From positions 2,351 through 20,461 of the forward strand of contig NAOQ01000706.1 in NCBI GenBank assembly GCA_002751075.1: a stretch of DNA of 18,111 nt, in the 5' to 3' direction. The DNA comes from Ichthyophonus hoferi (lineage: Eukaryota; Opisthokonta; Ichthyosporea; Ichthyophonida; Ichthyophonidae). Below the pieces are notes generated by a model. It saw nothing but the letters and a program-made list of their open reading frames with translations, made no database searches and had not been told where the DNA came from. A program made the translations under genes and the position numbers. Shown here one piece after another: positions 8,842 through 18,111 of this stretch (positions are counted from its first letter, which is position 1; each line of letters starts with the position of its first letter).

Positions 8842-11800
8842 ATGTTGGGAAATACTCGCTTGTTTGGTGCGTTTAGGGTGGCCTTATGTGGTATAGAGGC
8901 TACTTCTACACAAGCTGCAAGGTATATACTATTCATGTTTTTTTTTTGTTCTGGCAAGATTTGATGGTAGGAGAGGAAAGAGAAAGAGAGAAAAAGAAAG
9001 AGCACCCAAGAAGACAGTAAAGAAGTGAGTGAAAGTGATTATAATTTTGAAAAGAAAATGTAGAGGAATAAAAAAAGATATAGGATATAGAGAGAAATAT
9101 AATTGATTCATAAGTGGACTCTTATTATTGTAAAACTTGTGCAGAAGTACTGGGTATTTCTGTGGTTATATATATACACCCCTCCGTCTCCGTCTCCCCT
9201 TTTCATTCTCTGCCTCTTTTTTTTCTCTCTGTATGATATGCCGGTAATAATAATCTACTTCTATCAAGCAGATAAGTATTTCATTTTCTTTTTATTAATA
9301 TAATAGTATAGTAATAAGAAGATAGAAAGATTAACACTATAACTTTACAGATTAAGATGGGCAAGTAATTCTCAAAGACGTTGGGCTCATGCCATGGTAT
9401 GTTTTACTGGGTTAGGTTATAATAGAAAGTATATAAATACAAGTATGTTTTATTGTTCTTGCTATATGAAAAACTACGTTTCATATTTTTTAATATCATT
9501 AGTATATATTATATGAGGTTAAAATATTTATTTAAAATTACAATAAGTTGATTTCTAAATAATTTAATTCAATACTCGGGTTTTTTTTTAATGGTTCAAT
9601 CAATAGCCACCACTGTTATGATATAACCGTAGTGAAAATTATTGCTCGATCAACATTGTTAGATTAAAAGCAATTAAAACAGCTAAAACCAAACTATTTT
9701 ATTACCGGTGCTTAGTCAAACTTATTGAAATGTTCTTATTGTAGCCAGCCAATGACGTTGTGGCTGATCACAATGAATCTACCAATGAAGTTGATGTAAA
9801 GTGGGCGGACGGCAAAACACATTCGTTGTATGTACCTACCTACCCTACGTCGCACTGACACTTATAGACTATATTTAGTATGTTTACATCATTATCATAC
9901 GCCATAATGACCAACCTATAGACTATATTTGGTGTATTCATGACATCATTATTGGACATCATTATTTTATCATATATTGCATGTGATTGGCCAAATAAAA
10001 TTTATACAAATACAAGTACATAAAATAATGCTTTATTGACTAGCTAGTTATACTAATTAGTCTACTAAGTAATCTTTAATTAAAGCAAACTATTCAATTA
10101 TCAGTGTCAACACGGTATTGGTTAACACTGCATGACCGTTAAATAACATTAGTTTACATACTATCTTATCTGGACTATTATACTATCATACCAGCCATTT
10201 ACTATATCTACACCCTACTATACTGTATCGCATAGCAATCTAATATCCTATTGGTTTATAGCTCTTCGATCTGGCTGAGAGATCATTGTCAGTGCTCAAC
10301 TTGTTATCACTCGTCAACTAAACAAAGACTATTGGATACGTACTCGGTAGGTACTGGTTTTTTAATGGATATGAGTGTACAATAATAATATAATATAGGA
10401 TTATATACCGTGATAGGGTATAGTGTGGGACGATATAGTATGATGTGGTATGATATTGTGTGATGAAATATGTGATTAGAATGTAAAGAAACTGTAACCA
10501 ATTTAATAAAATAAATATTATAATAGTAATACCAAGATGTAATTATAACCTGTGTTTTATTGGTGCAGATACCTCTTGATATTAAACCTGGAATGGTAGA
10601 CGTTAACAACAACAGCCTATCAGTGATATGTATGCACATTTCCCCCAATCAAAATGTGGTTGTTTTCACGGTGATGGTGCCTATTTATATTACATTTTTC
10701 TATTAGCTAGTTTTAATGTTAAAAATGCATACCAATTAAAATGTAGATTGCATTGTTATCACGTACCTTTCTAACTGCAATTGGTTGTTGTCACCACCCC
10801 TCCTCCCATTTATACTTATAGTATAATATAGTATAGCTTAGTATGGTATGGCATGATATTGTATTGGATTGTATTGTATGATATAGTACAGTAAAATATA
10901 GTATATTGCATAATTTCTTATAATAGTATTTTATATATTTCATACAATTCTATCTCACTCTATCTCATTATAATATTTTAAAACAATCCACAATCACCGT
11001 CTAAGTATGAGATATTTTATTACGGCCACCACATTGGCTAACTCATCTGTGATTTTTGACCATACCCTACAGGGCCTGATGGTCATTTGACCGTTCTAGG
11101 GCTAGATACTCTAAAGGATATTGCTACACCTAAAGAAAGAATGACAAAGTGAGCTCTGGCTATATATATATATCATATTATGTTTGCTATTATTATTCTG
11201 ACTATTTCTATAACTACTACTATTATCATTATTGGTTTTATACTTGTAAATATATATATACCATTTGGTTGCTTACTTATACTTTAAACTATTCATTGGA
11301 TGCCATTTTCACAGACCAGCAGTTACATCCAATCAATAGCTTTTATTAAAAAATTATACAGGAACTATTTATAGTTTGAATTATCAGAATATACCATGAG
11401 ACTACATATAAACATTTACTATACATGTAGTTTTATAGTTTTAAAATTTAATTATTTTAACGAAGAGGTTGTAGTCGTTAATATATGTATATATATAGTA
11501 TTATAATGTATACATTGATCCCATGTTCAATTATATTTTGCTTTAAGAAACTATTATATTTTACTACTCATTCTGTTACTTGATTTGCAGTGAATTTTCT
11601 ATTTGTGTTGGTCCATATATTATGCTCCGTCATAATAATATTCTTATAATGGAAGAAAGCTAGTAATATTAAAATGAACCAACTATAGGATTAACAATAC
11701 AAAGTTAAAAATAGTGTTCATAGCAATTTTTATCCAAGTAAGATTGTGGCTAATGGGTGTATTTTAAAATTTATAGTTATAAGGATGCATTGTCATAGGG

Positions 11801-14800
11801 TAGTATGTTAATGAATACCTACTGGAGTTATAATGATTTTAACCTTAATTACAACTACAGAAAAATTCTTTGGGGCAGCGAAATTGCTAAGAACCCCCCT
11901 GAAGTGACGTATGAGGAGGTTGGTTTAAGCTAGTAACACCGCAGCTTTTTAATTAATATCATATGTCCGATTTGTCTATGTCATATGAGTGTGTTTCTTT
12001 ATACTATTATTACCATTGTTATTTTATATTGGTATTAATACTTAATAGTCTATGTAATATTTATATTAATGAATAAATGCATTTGTATATTTTGTAATAT
12101 GCCTATTGTAACGGTTGATATTTGGTATTTTTGCTAGGAAATAACTTTAAGTTTTAATATAGACCAACATTAAAATTAAAAAATAAATAAGAAAAATGAT
12201 TGAACTAATATATATTGGTGATATATATAGGATAATATTTATATACCATACATACCACTAAGTTAAAATTTTTATTTTAATGTCCCAGGTTATGAGCAAT
12301 GACGATGCTGGATTAAAAAAGTGGATGACTCTTACGGTAATTTCCTCATTCACAAAACCTTTTAAATTTATTCATTCATTTAATTTATTAATGACCATAC
12401 TTGGTTGCTTATTTATTTCTCTTCCATACTGATTCACACCTTAAACCATATATTTATAAGCACACAGCAATATATTTGAATTTTCATCATAAAATTAAAA
12501 TTCTATTGGATTTTTTCCTTATACTCCAGCTAAGTTGTGATATTAAACCAATAGCATGCAAGCAACCAAGTCCTTTAATATTAGATTCCAACTTTAAAAT
12601 AAAATCTAAGTGAATAGCATTTGATGTCAACTTGAAAGCTTGACATATAGCAGGGCCAAAAGCATATTATTCTGAAGATGAACATAAAACAAACACGTCT
12701 ATAATATATGTATATATATATATTTATACCTATACTTATAAATATACTCCATACCTTCAATTATTTAAAATGTTACTCTTGAATTTTTTGAGTTGAATAT
12801 AATTTAATTGAGTAACACTAATTAATTAAGTAATTAAGTACATGATATGATTACGTGATATATGATTGGTATTAATATTTTTAAACATTCTATTTAATTG
12901 GTTTGATATAAATGATAATAAATATTTTGGCATAGACTTATTTACGGTTCTAAATACGCTAAATATATAGCATTAGATATCTCGTATTGATTCTATTGGC
13001 CGTTAAATTTTATGTGTTCTTAATGATTGGCTTATTTAATTGATGCCTGGATTCTAGTTTATCTGAAAGCATGAAAGCAAGCCAAAGGAAGGAATTAAAA
13101 TTATATTAATTAGTGCCAATTAAATTAAAATAAAGGTGAGATTTAGAATATTAATTGATATATATAGACAGAATTAAATAAGATAGAATACATTCATAAA
13201 AATATTTAAAATATAAAAATCCGATAGTGTAATTCTTAAAGCAATTAAAACTTATATGATTTATTATGCAGAGAGATTATGGCTTTTCATTCGTCACTGG
13301 AGTACCAGCTACCACTAAGGTGAGTGTTAAGTAGCGAGTTCGGTAGGTAGGTGGGTATGTATGTATGTCTCTGTATACCATATTAGCCAATAGAGTTATA
13401 CACCCACTCTACACTAAACCTGTATGCATTGTACAGGCTACTCAAGAAGTATGTGAAAGAATGGCCCCCATGAAGGAGACTTGGTTTGGTAGAACCTCCC
13501 TGTGTATTATGTTATATATAGAGTTATTATGTTATATACAGGATAATTGTATTAGCATTAGTAGTATTAGTATTGTTGTTGTTGTTTGTATTATTATTAT
13601 TCTTATTATTCTTATTATTTATTTATTTTCATCATATAGATACATAAGAATATACATGCTTATCCAATGTTATAATATCTTAATATTATATTTTTAAATA
13701 TTGTAGGTAGGATAGTAATAATAAACAATAACTATCCAATCAATTCAAATTGTTAATGAGGGCAATAGTTGAATCATTATGACCCATTTGATAAGTAGGT
13801 GATTCAGAGTCGATCCGTGAATGTGTTGTCAAAGGGCTAGGAGATAGACTATATATAAGATCAATGATAGCTATCATACATAGATAATATTACACCAATA
13901 TAATGGTATATATATATATATATGTATATATATAATCATTTGGCTATACTGTAACAATATCACACATACCATGTCTTATTCATCTATTACTCGACTTTAT
14001 ACTACCCTACTATTACCCTATTGTCCACTCCCTCTCACCCACCTACTAACCTACTGTCCTCTAGGTAAACTGTGGGACTTTACCAGTAACATGGAACATG
14101 CAGATACTGCATATACCAACCTAGAGCTGAAGTGCCACACGGACTCTACTTATGTCACAGACCCCCCTGGGTAATTTGCCAATTTACCATTGTTATCCTC
14201 TTCACTGTACCTCATATCTTGTATTCTGTATTCCCTATGATTATAATTATTTCTTACATCGTATTGGGTCTTCATATTTATTTTCTCTCTCTACCTATTC
14301 CTATCTATATATATATATTAACATCACTATTTCATCCTATCAGTCTGCAGGTTTTACACTGTCTCTCCTTCAAAGGAACCGGGGGAGACAGTCTATTGGT
14401 GGATGGTTTTACTGCGGCCAATCAACTGAAAGAAAAGAATCCCAATGCGTATAATCTACTAAAGAATGTGCGATTGCCACAGCAATATACGGACCTAGAC
14501 AAGGGGCTGTATTACTTCAATGAGACTCTCACTATATCTGAGGACCATAAAACTGGAGAGCTAACCCATATTAGGTTAGTGGGATGTTTGTTTTATTGGT
14601 TTTATTGGTTTTATTGGTGGTTTAAGTGGCTGTTGAATTTTTAGTTGTTATTTCTAATATTTTTATTGGTTGTGACACCTTGGGTAGTTGTGCTTTATTG
14701 GTTTGTTTTCGGTGAACTTATATTGTATTGTATTGTATGGTATTATACTCTATTGTATTATATTTTATAACATGCCATTATATTTTAAAAAAATTGAAAC

Positions 14801-15178
14801 AAATTAAAACAAGACATAGTTTCAAAGGTACAAGCTATCCTACCATACCCTACAATACCCACCCTACCCTTAACTGCCCTCTATCCCCTATGTATTATTA
14901 GGTTCAACACGGCGGACCGCGCCCCATTGTGCAGCACTTATGTAGATCAGAAGCTGATCCCACAGCTGTATCAGGCCTTACATGACTTTGAGGGTTTACT
15001 TCGCTCCCCCGCCAATGAATATCGCTATATGCTCACCCCTGGACGCTTATTGGTGTTTGATAATTGGAGGGTTTTACATGGTCGCCTTGGCTACACTGGG
15101 GCCCGACGTCTATGTGGTTGCTATATAGATAGAGATGCGTATAAGAGCAATTTAAGGGCAAAGGGGGTGTCCATTTAA
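8842..15178 (+). CDS. TMLHE: Trimethyllysine dioxygenase, mitochondrial (13 exons, complete)
   Basis: Fe(II)/2-oxoglutarate oxygenase that hydroxylates N6-trimethyllysine, the first step of carnitine synthesis in mitochondria. Exons: 8842-8921, 9351-9396, 9745-9827, 10262-10346, 10569-10629, 11073-11148, 11861-11918, 12289-12336, 13272-13319, 13437-13488, 14065-14170, 14344-14574, 14902-15178. All junctions are GT-AG and phase-consistent, giving 416 residues (human TMLHE is 421). The start is basic and acid-poor (MLGNTRLFGAFRVALCG), fitting a mitochondrial presequence. The N-terminal zinc domain has WLRDHCQCSTCYH (C79, C81, C84) with H123 in WPDGH. The double-stranded beta-helix has iron ligands H237 and D239 (CHTDSTY) and H384 (WRVLHGR), and 2-oxoglutarate is probably held by R393 (GYTGARRLCGCY). 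ILWGSEI, GTGGDSLLVDGF and FTSNMEHADTAYT also match the family. The related enzyme BBOX1 is less likely because the C-terminus RRLCGCYIDRDAYK is TMLHE-type. Confidence 0.96.
8968..9235. repeat. Complementary purine and pyrimidine tracts in TMLHE intron 1
   Basis: A purine run (about 8968-9002, core agagagaaaaagaaagag at 8985-9002) is followed about 210 bp later by ctcttttttttctctct (9214-9230), nearly its reverse complement. In the transcript they could pair over about 17 bp and loop out the middle of the 429-nt intron. As DNA, the tracts could also form triplex structures. Confidence 0.7.
9861..9960. repeat. Imperfect tandem duplication in TMLHE intron 3
   Basis: tatagactatattt is present at about 9863 and again at about 9917, each followed within about 15 bases by acatcattat. 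A third partial copy of the end (gacatcattatt) follows at about 9954. This is a local duplication of roughly 40-55 bp with a few differences, and no coding is seen. Confidence 0.7.
10400..10470. repeat. Imperfect GTAT/GATAT-type tract in TMLHE intron 4
   Basis: A run of units such as ggtatag, gatatag, gatgtgg and gatattg follows the donor at 10347. It is T/G/A-rich and almost free of C on the sense strand. A similar tract (about 10826-10910) lies in intron 5, another (14721-14757) in intron 12, and another (15845-15895) downstream of the gene. Confidence 0.7.
13560..13632. repeat. (TTG)n and (ATT)n microsatellite in TMLHE intron 10
   Basis: Trinucleotide runs attagt, ttgttgttg and attattattctt merge into a T-rich tetranucleotide stretch. 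The open frame across it is a by-product of the repeat (Val/Ile runs), not coding. Confidence 0.85.
14044..14050 (+). promoter_or_regulatory. TACTAAC branch-point match before TMLHE exon 11
   Basis: TACTAAC is identical to the yeast branch-site consensus. Its branch A (14049) lies 15 nt before the acceptor ctctag (ends 14064). Other introns here have weaker matches (CTAAC about 32 nt before exon 6, TTAAC before exons 2, 7 and 12), so branch sites in this genome look degenerate with one strong example. Confidence 0.55.
14588..14620. repeat. (TTTTATTGG)n short tandem repeat in TMLHE intron 12
   Basis: Three to four copies of ttttattgg lie just inside the intron after the donor gttagt. They extend the open frame of exon 12 (FYWFYWFYWW), but the homologous protein continues at exon 13, so this is intron. 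Confidence 0.8.
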
Positions 15179-15183
15179 ATAAA
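15178..15183 (+). terminator. Poly(A) signal AATAAA overlapping the TMLHE stop codon
   Basis: The stop TAA occupies 15176-15178 and the hexamer AATAAA begins at its last A. Cleavage 10-30 nt downstream would leave a 3' UTR of only about 15-35 nt. A G/T-rich stretch (ttgattggtc, then ttttttggttgtt) follows, as expected for a downstream element. Confidence 0.6.
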
Positions 15184-16429
15184 CTTGATTGGTCTTATCT
15201 GCTCTGTATGGCGTCATTTTTACCCTTTTTTGGTTGTTATTTAATGATTAAAACTTTTTATTTGACTAATTTGGCTGGAGATCATGTATGGGTTTGGACG
15301 ATTTAATGTCTTTATCAATAGAAACAATAATAGATAGTAGTAGTTGTAGTAGTAATAGTAATGGTAATAGGAATAATAATAGTAATAGTAATAGTAGTAA
15401 TAGGCACAAATCTCCAAGTATTCTAAATCTATGATCTTCTTTATATTACGTTCATAGGGTAATTGTGCAATAGTTGACTGTGGTATATTGTTACGTGTTT
15501 CACTTCATGTATATATATCCACGTACTTGCAACATAGTGTAAATATATCTATCGCAAATATACATCGTATATATACATATCCATGCCTATATATAGGATG
15601 TTAGATATAGGTATAGGTAGAGATTAATTAATGACTGTGATTGGTAGCTCGGTTATCATAAGTGAGGAATAATTAGTGAATGTAGATAAGGATATGATGT
15701 GAATTATATAAAGATTATATATATTATGGCTTTATTATTATTGGTCGTGAAGACTATTTCAAGTAGTAGTGTATTATATAATGCAGTTGTTTTTATAAAG
15801 CCACATTTCCATCAATTTTGGCACATTTATTACAAATTGGATAAGTAAAATTTGGTATTGTACTGTATTGTAGTATTGTATTGTATTGTACAGTATATAT
15901 GGACTACTTAAAAACCCAATCAATAAATAATTAAGTTTAAGAATAGTACAGTCTTAATTACATAACTAATCATGTACTAATTAATCATCATCATATCCCA
16001 GCTATATATATATATACCTATACCAAAACCACATACCAATACTCTCACCCGCCATCGTGTTATAATTATATTATAGCCCTTCAGTATAATCTTCCGTTGT
16101 CAGTGGTCTATTTTTAATAGAACATACTGATTGACCAGCAGTCGATTTTCTATTATTTATAGTAATTTAATGGGTCATTTTATTAGCTTTTCTTTTTAAT
16201 TGTTTTGTCTTGGGTCTGGCCCCTAGAGCCATATCTACCAGATAATTTTACAAAGATTTTCAAATTTTGCTTGATCCAATGAAGCATCAGCTTTCAAAGG
16301 AAAGGTAAATTTTAACTAGCTATACAAATAGCGTTTATAATATTCAAATACTATTTATGGTAACGATAAATTACTTAATATATAATTAAATTAATTAGAC
16401 ACTGACAGCTTATTGGCAGTAAGTAATTA
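15179..16429. other. Spacer between convergent TMLHE and CDK7 genes
   Basis: This holds trinucleotide tracts (about 15330-15405, agt/aat units), a palindrome cctatatatagg (15586-15597), a TATTG-type tract (15845-15895) and AT-rich filler. A less AT-rich island at about 16205-16312 is open on the minus strand (ADASLDQAKFENLCKII) and on the plus strand (LEPYLPDNFTKIFKFCLIQ). It matches neither neighbour and is unassigned. No RNA gene was recognised. Confidence 0.55.
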
Positions 16430-17926
16430 TTATCCAAAGGTTAACTTGCGCGCCAATTTTCCTCCTCTGGGACCTAAACCAATAAGATTAGAGACGGAAT
16501 AGATTAGAGTCATTGAAGTGGTAAGATATAGTGGGGTTGATAAGAAAGGGAGAGTGAGACAAAGGGAGAATTAGAGGAAAATACATGCAACATATACAAT
16601 GAGTGTACTATTTGCACTAATATTATAATATAATAAATTATATCATACACTTTACTATACAAGATATTATATTAAATAACATAAGGATATGCAGTATACT
16701 ACACTCTAAAATGTACTATACTATACAATTATGCCATAAACATATTATATCTATATATATACTGCTAAGCCACGTGGTACTATAAACCATCATCCAATCA
16801 CTACCTTCCGTTATAATTGATCGTCTTTTTACTAGCCCACATTCCAACTGATCTCCCTCTCTTCGAATCAAACGCTTTGCCTCTGGCTTACTGTTAAGGG
16901 CAGCCGTAACGCGTGATACTAATTGGTTGGATTCTGAAGGTGAACTGGGATTATTGGTGAAATAATCATGCTTAAGGGCCTAAAGAGAGGGTATGATTGG
17001 TTAGTACATTTTAGCGAAAGGATTATATTGGTGGGTTAAGATATATAGTTTATAATGAAATAAGTAATATGTAATATAATATACTACAATAAAGGTACGT
17101 ATAATATATATATATTATAATATAGTATACCATATACAAACCTAATAATATAAAATAATATATGTTATATATAGACATAGTATGCTTTAAAATAAAGTAA
17201 AATCTAAATCTATCTACCAATAGATTTACCTCAGCAGCAGATATCCTTAACAACGGGCAGGGCGCCAACATGCAATTAAGTAGTGCCAGCCAATCAAAAC
17301 TGGAATCAATAAATAAATCCTCCAATGACCGTTGACTATCTGCGCCGGGCTCAAAGGCCACGTAGTTCTCTAAGCACTCTAATCCCTGTGTATTACAAGG
17401 GGTTTAAGTATTAAATTTTAACTTTAAAATTTTAAAAAATTGATATCGACTATTAATATGCAATTTTTAAATCTTAATTAAGTTTGAAATTTTTTATTTT
17501 TAATTCTTAACTTTGAGGTTTAACATTAACACCAACTAAAGATAGGTGGGAATCGGACAATAAATTAACGAATAATTAAGGATTATTTACTGGCTCGAAG
17601 GCAGCATAGACCACCAGACACTCTAAACCCTATGTATTATTGGGTGTTAAAAATTTAAACAAATTAACATGATTTTCAATTTTCAATTTTCAATTTTTAA
17701 TCCAATAAATAAAGATAGGCATTTCCATGACTTGAAATATATATAGGTATATGCATATAATGTAAGTGACAAATACACATCAATATACAATAATATACAG
17801 ATATACAGATAAAAAAGATATATATACCGGCCAATTATTCTCCTTTGGGTAGCCCATAATATTAAAGATGCATCGTAATTGGGCCATATCAGTGTCACCT
17901 TGGAATAGAGGTTGACGCGTAATAAG
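16430..17926 (-). CDS. CDK7: Cyclin-dependent kinase 7, C-terminal exons (partial)
   Basis: CDK7 with cyclin H and MAT1 forms the CDK-activating kinase and, in TFIIH, phosphorylates the RNA polymerase II CTD. Minus-strand exons in transcript order: 17926-17828, 17385-17230, 16979-16805 and 16473-16430, with GT-AG sites and matching phases (0, 0, 1); 157 residues are visible. The first exon, LITRQPLFQGDTDMAQLRCI then FNIMGYPKENNWP, matches the animal CDK7 stretch LLLRVPFLPGDSDLDQL...EEQWP. The second runs from GLECLENYVAFEPGADS to LLRISAAE, with the invariant Arg of kinase subdomain XI. The third begins ALKHDYFTNNPSSPSESNQL (human ALKMKYFSNRPGPTPG). The last 44-bp exon gives PRGGKLARKLTFG and stop, matching the human end GGLPKKLIF. 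The N-lobe, catalytic loop and T-loop exons lie beyond the right edge. The gene converges with TMLHE. Confidence 0.93.
17591..17629 (-). other. Miniature duplicate of a CDK7 exon start
   Basis: In the intron between the first two visible CDK7 exons, the minus strand reads GLECLVVYAAFEP. This copies the start of the downstream exon (GLECLENYVAFEP). The 39-bp segment is preceded by an AG and followed by gtaaat, the same six-base donor used by the real exon. It is 13 whole codons in phase 0, so its inclusion would keep the frame. Similarity continues into flanking intron DNA (about 17590-17660 against 17352-17424), showing a local duplication. It may be a silent remnant or an alternative exon. 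Confidence 0.7.
17667..17699. repeat. (CAATTTT)n short tandem repeat
   Basis: About four copies of a seven-base unit (tttcaat) lie in the CDK7 intron just upstream, in transcript sense, of the duplicated mini-exon. Confidence 0.8.
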
Positions 17927-18004
17927 CTAGGAATAAAAGACAGGTGAATATAAATAGATATGGATAACTTAAGGTATTGTTAAAATAATCGTAACATTAG
18001 TATT

Positions 18005-18028
18005 AATAGTAATAATAAAAATAACAGC

Positions 18029-18079
<51 letters not shown>

Positions 18080-18111
18080 TAAAAATAATAATAATAATAA
18101 TAATAATAATA
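18005..18111. repeat. (TAA)n trinucleotide microsatellite at the right edge
   Basis: Nearly pure TAA/AAT triplets from about 18028, with a few interruptions, reach the end of the window. On the minus strand this is (TTA)n, within the next CDK7 intron. It mirrors the repeat at the left edge. Confidence 0.95.

Noticed and set aside
10307-10648. 113-codon minus-strand open frame
   Set aside because: It is antisense to TMLHE exons 4 and 5 and the repeat tract between them. The plus-strand exons match WLRDHC and WPDGH, so this frame is a shadow.
14132-14644. Long plus-strand open frame through TMLHE exon 12
   Set aside because: It runs through intron 11 at the start and the TTTTATTGG repeat of intron 12 at the end. 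Family alignment places the exon at 14344-14574, with acceptor atcag and donor gttagt.
16716-16804. CDK7 read-through to the TAG at 16716-16718
   Set aside because: The read-through tail is AT-driven and unlike CDK7, whereas splicing at 16804 to 16473 gives an end matching the known CDK7 C-terminus.
1-18111. tRNA or rRNA genes, CRISPR arrays, bacterial operons, intact transposons
   Set aside because: No tRNA A/B box pair, rRNA core, regular spaced repeat or transposase-like frame was recognised on either strand by eye. A profile search would be needed to exclude small RNAs.

Overview
The window is nuclear DNA from an AT-rich, intron-rich eukaryote. Two genes can be named firmly by reading exons across GT-AG splice sites: a trimethyllysine dioxygenase (TMLHE type) and a cyclin-dependent kinase 7 (CDK7). 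The standard genetic code fits. Microsatellites are abundant ((TTA)n, (TA)n, (TATG)n and imperfect TATTG/CCTAT tracts). Short exons, 100-950 bp introns and a TMLHE gene suit an early-branching animal, a unicellular relative of animals, or another AT-rich protist. I cannot place the organism more exactly.

Layout, left to right. 1-97 is a (TTA)n microsatellite. 260-2556 (+) holds the 3' six or seven exons of an unidentified membrane glycoprotein with many N-glycosylation sites and one C-terminal membrane segment; its 5' end lies off the window. 2557-4562 is spacer with two less AT-rich islands (about 3562-3699 and 3958-4080), open in several frames and unassigned. 4563-5410 (+) is a coiled-coil plus BTB/T1 (KCTD-like) gene with one likely 95-bp intron; its reading frame continues past its stop to 5616, so it may be truncated or decaying. 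5617-8841 is a long AT-rich spacer with no gene I can support. 8842-15178 (+) is a complete 13-exon TMLHE gene (416 codons). 15179-16429 is a spacer between convergent genes. 16430-17926 (-) holds the last four exons of CDK7, including a 44-bp terminal exon; the rest of the kinase lies beyond the right edge. The window ends in a (TAA)n microsatellite, the reverse complement of the repeat at its left edge.

The genes do not form a pathway. TMLHE starts mitochondrial carnitine synthesis; CDK7 is the CDK-activating and TFIIH kinase; the BTB protein is probably an oligomerising adaptor; the glycoprotein is unknown. The most interesting signals are a miniature duplicate of a CDK7 exon that keeps both splice sites and the frame, complementary G-type and C-type tracts at opposite ends of several introns, a BBOX1-like zinc motif in a TMLHE-like enzyme, and a poly(A) signal overlapping the TMLHE stop codon. 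All splice models come from reading by eye and were not tested against transcripts.
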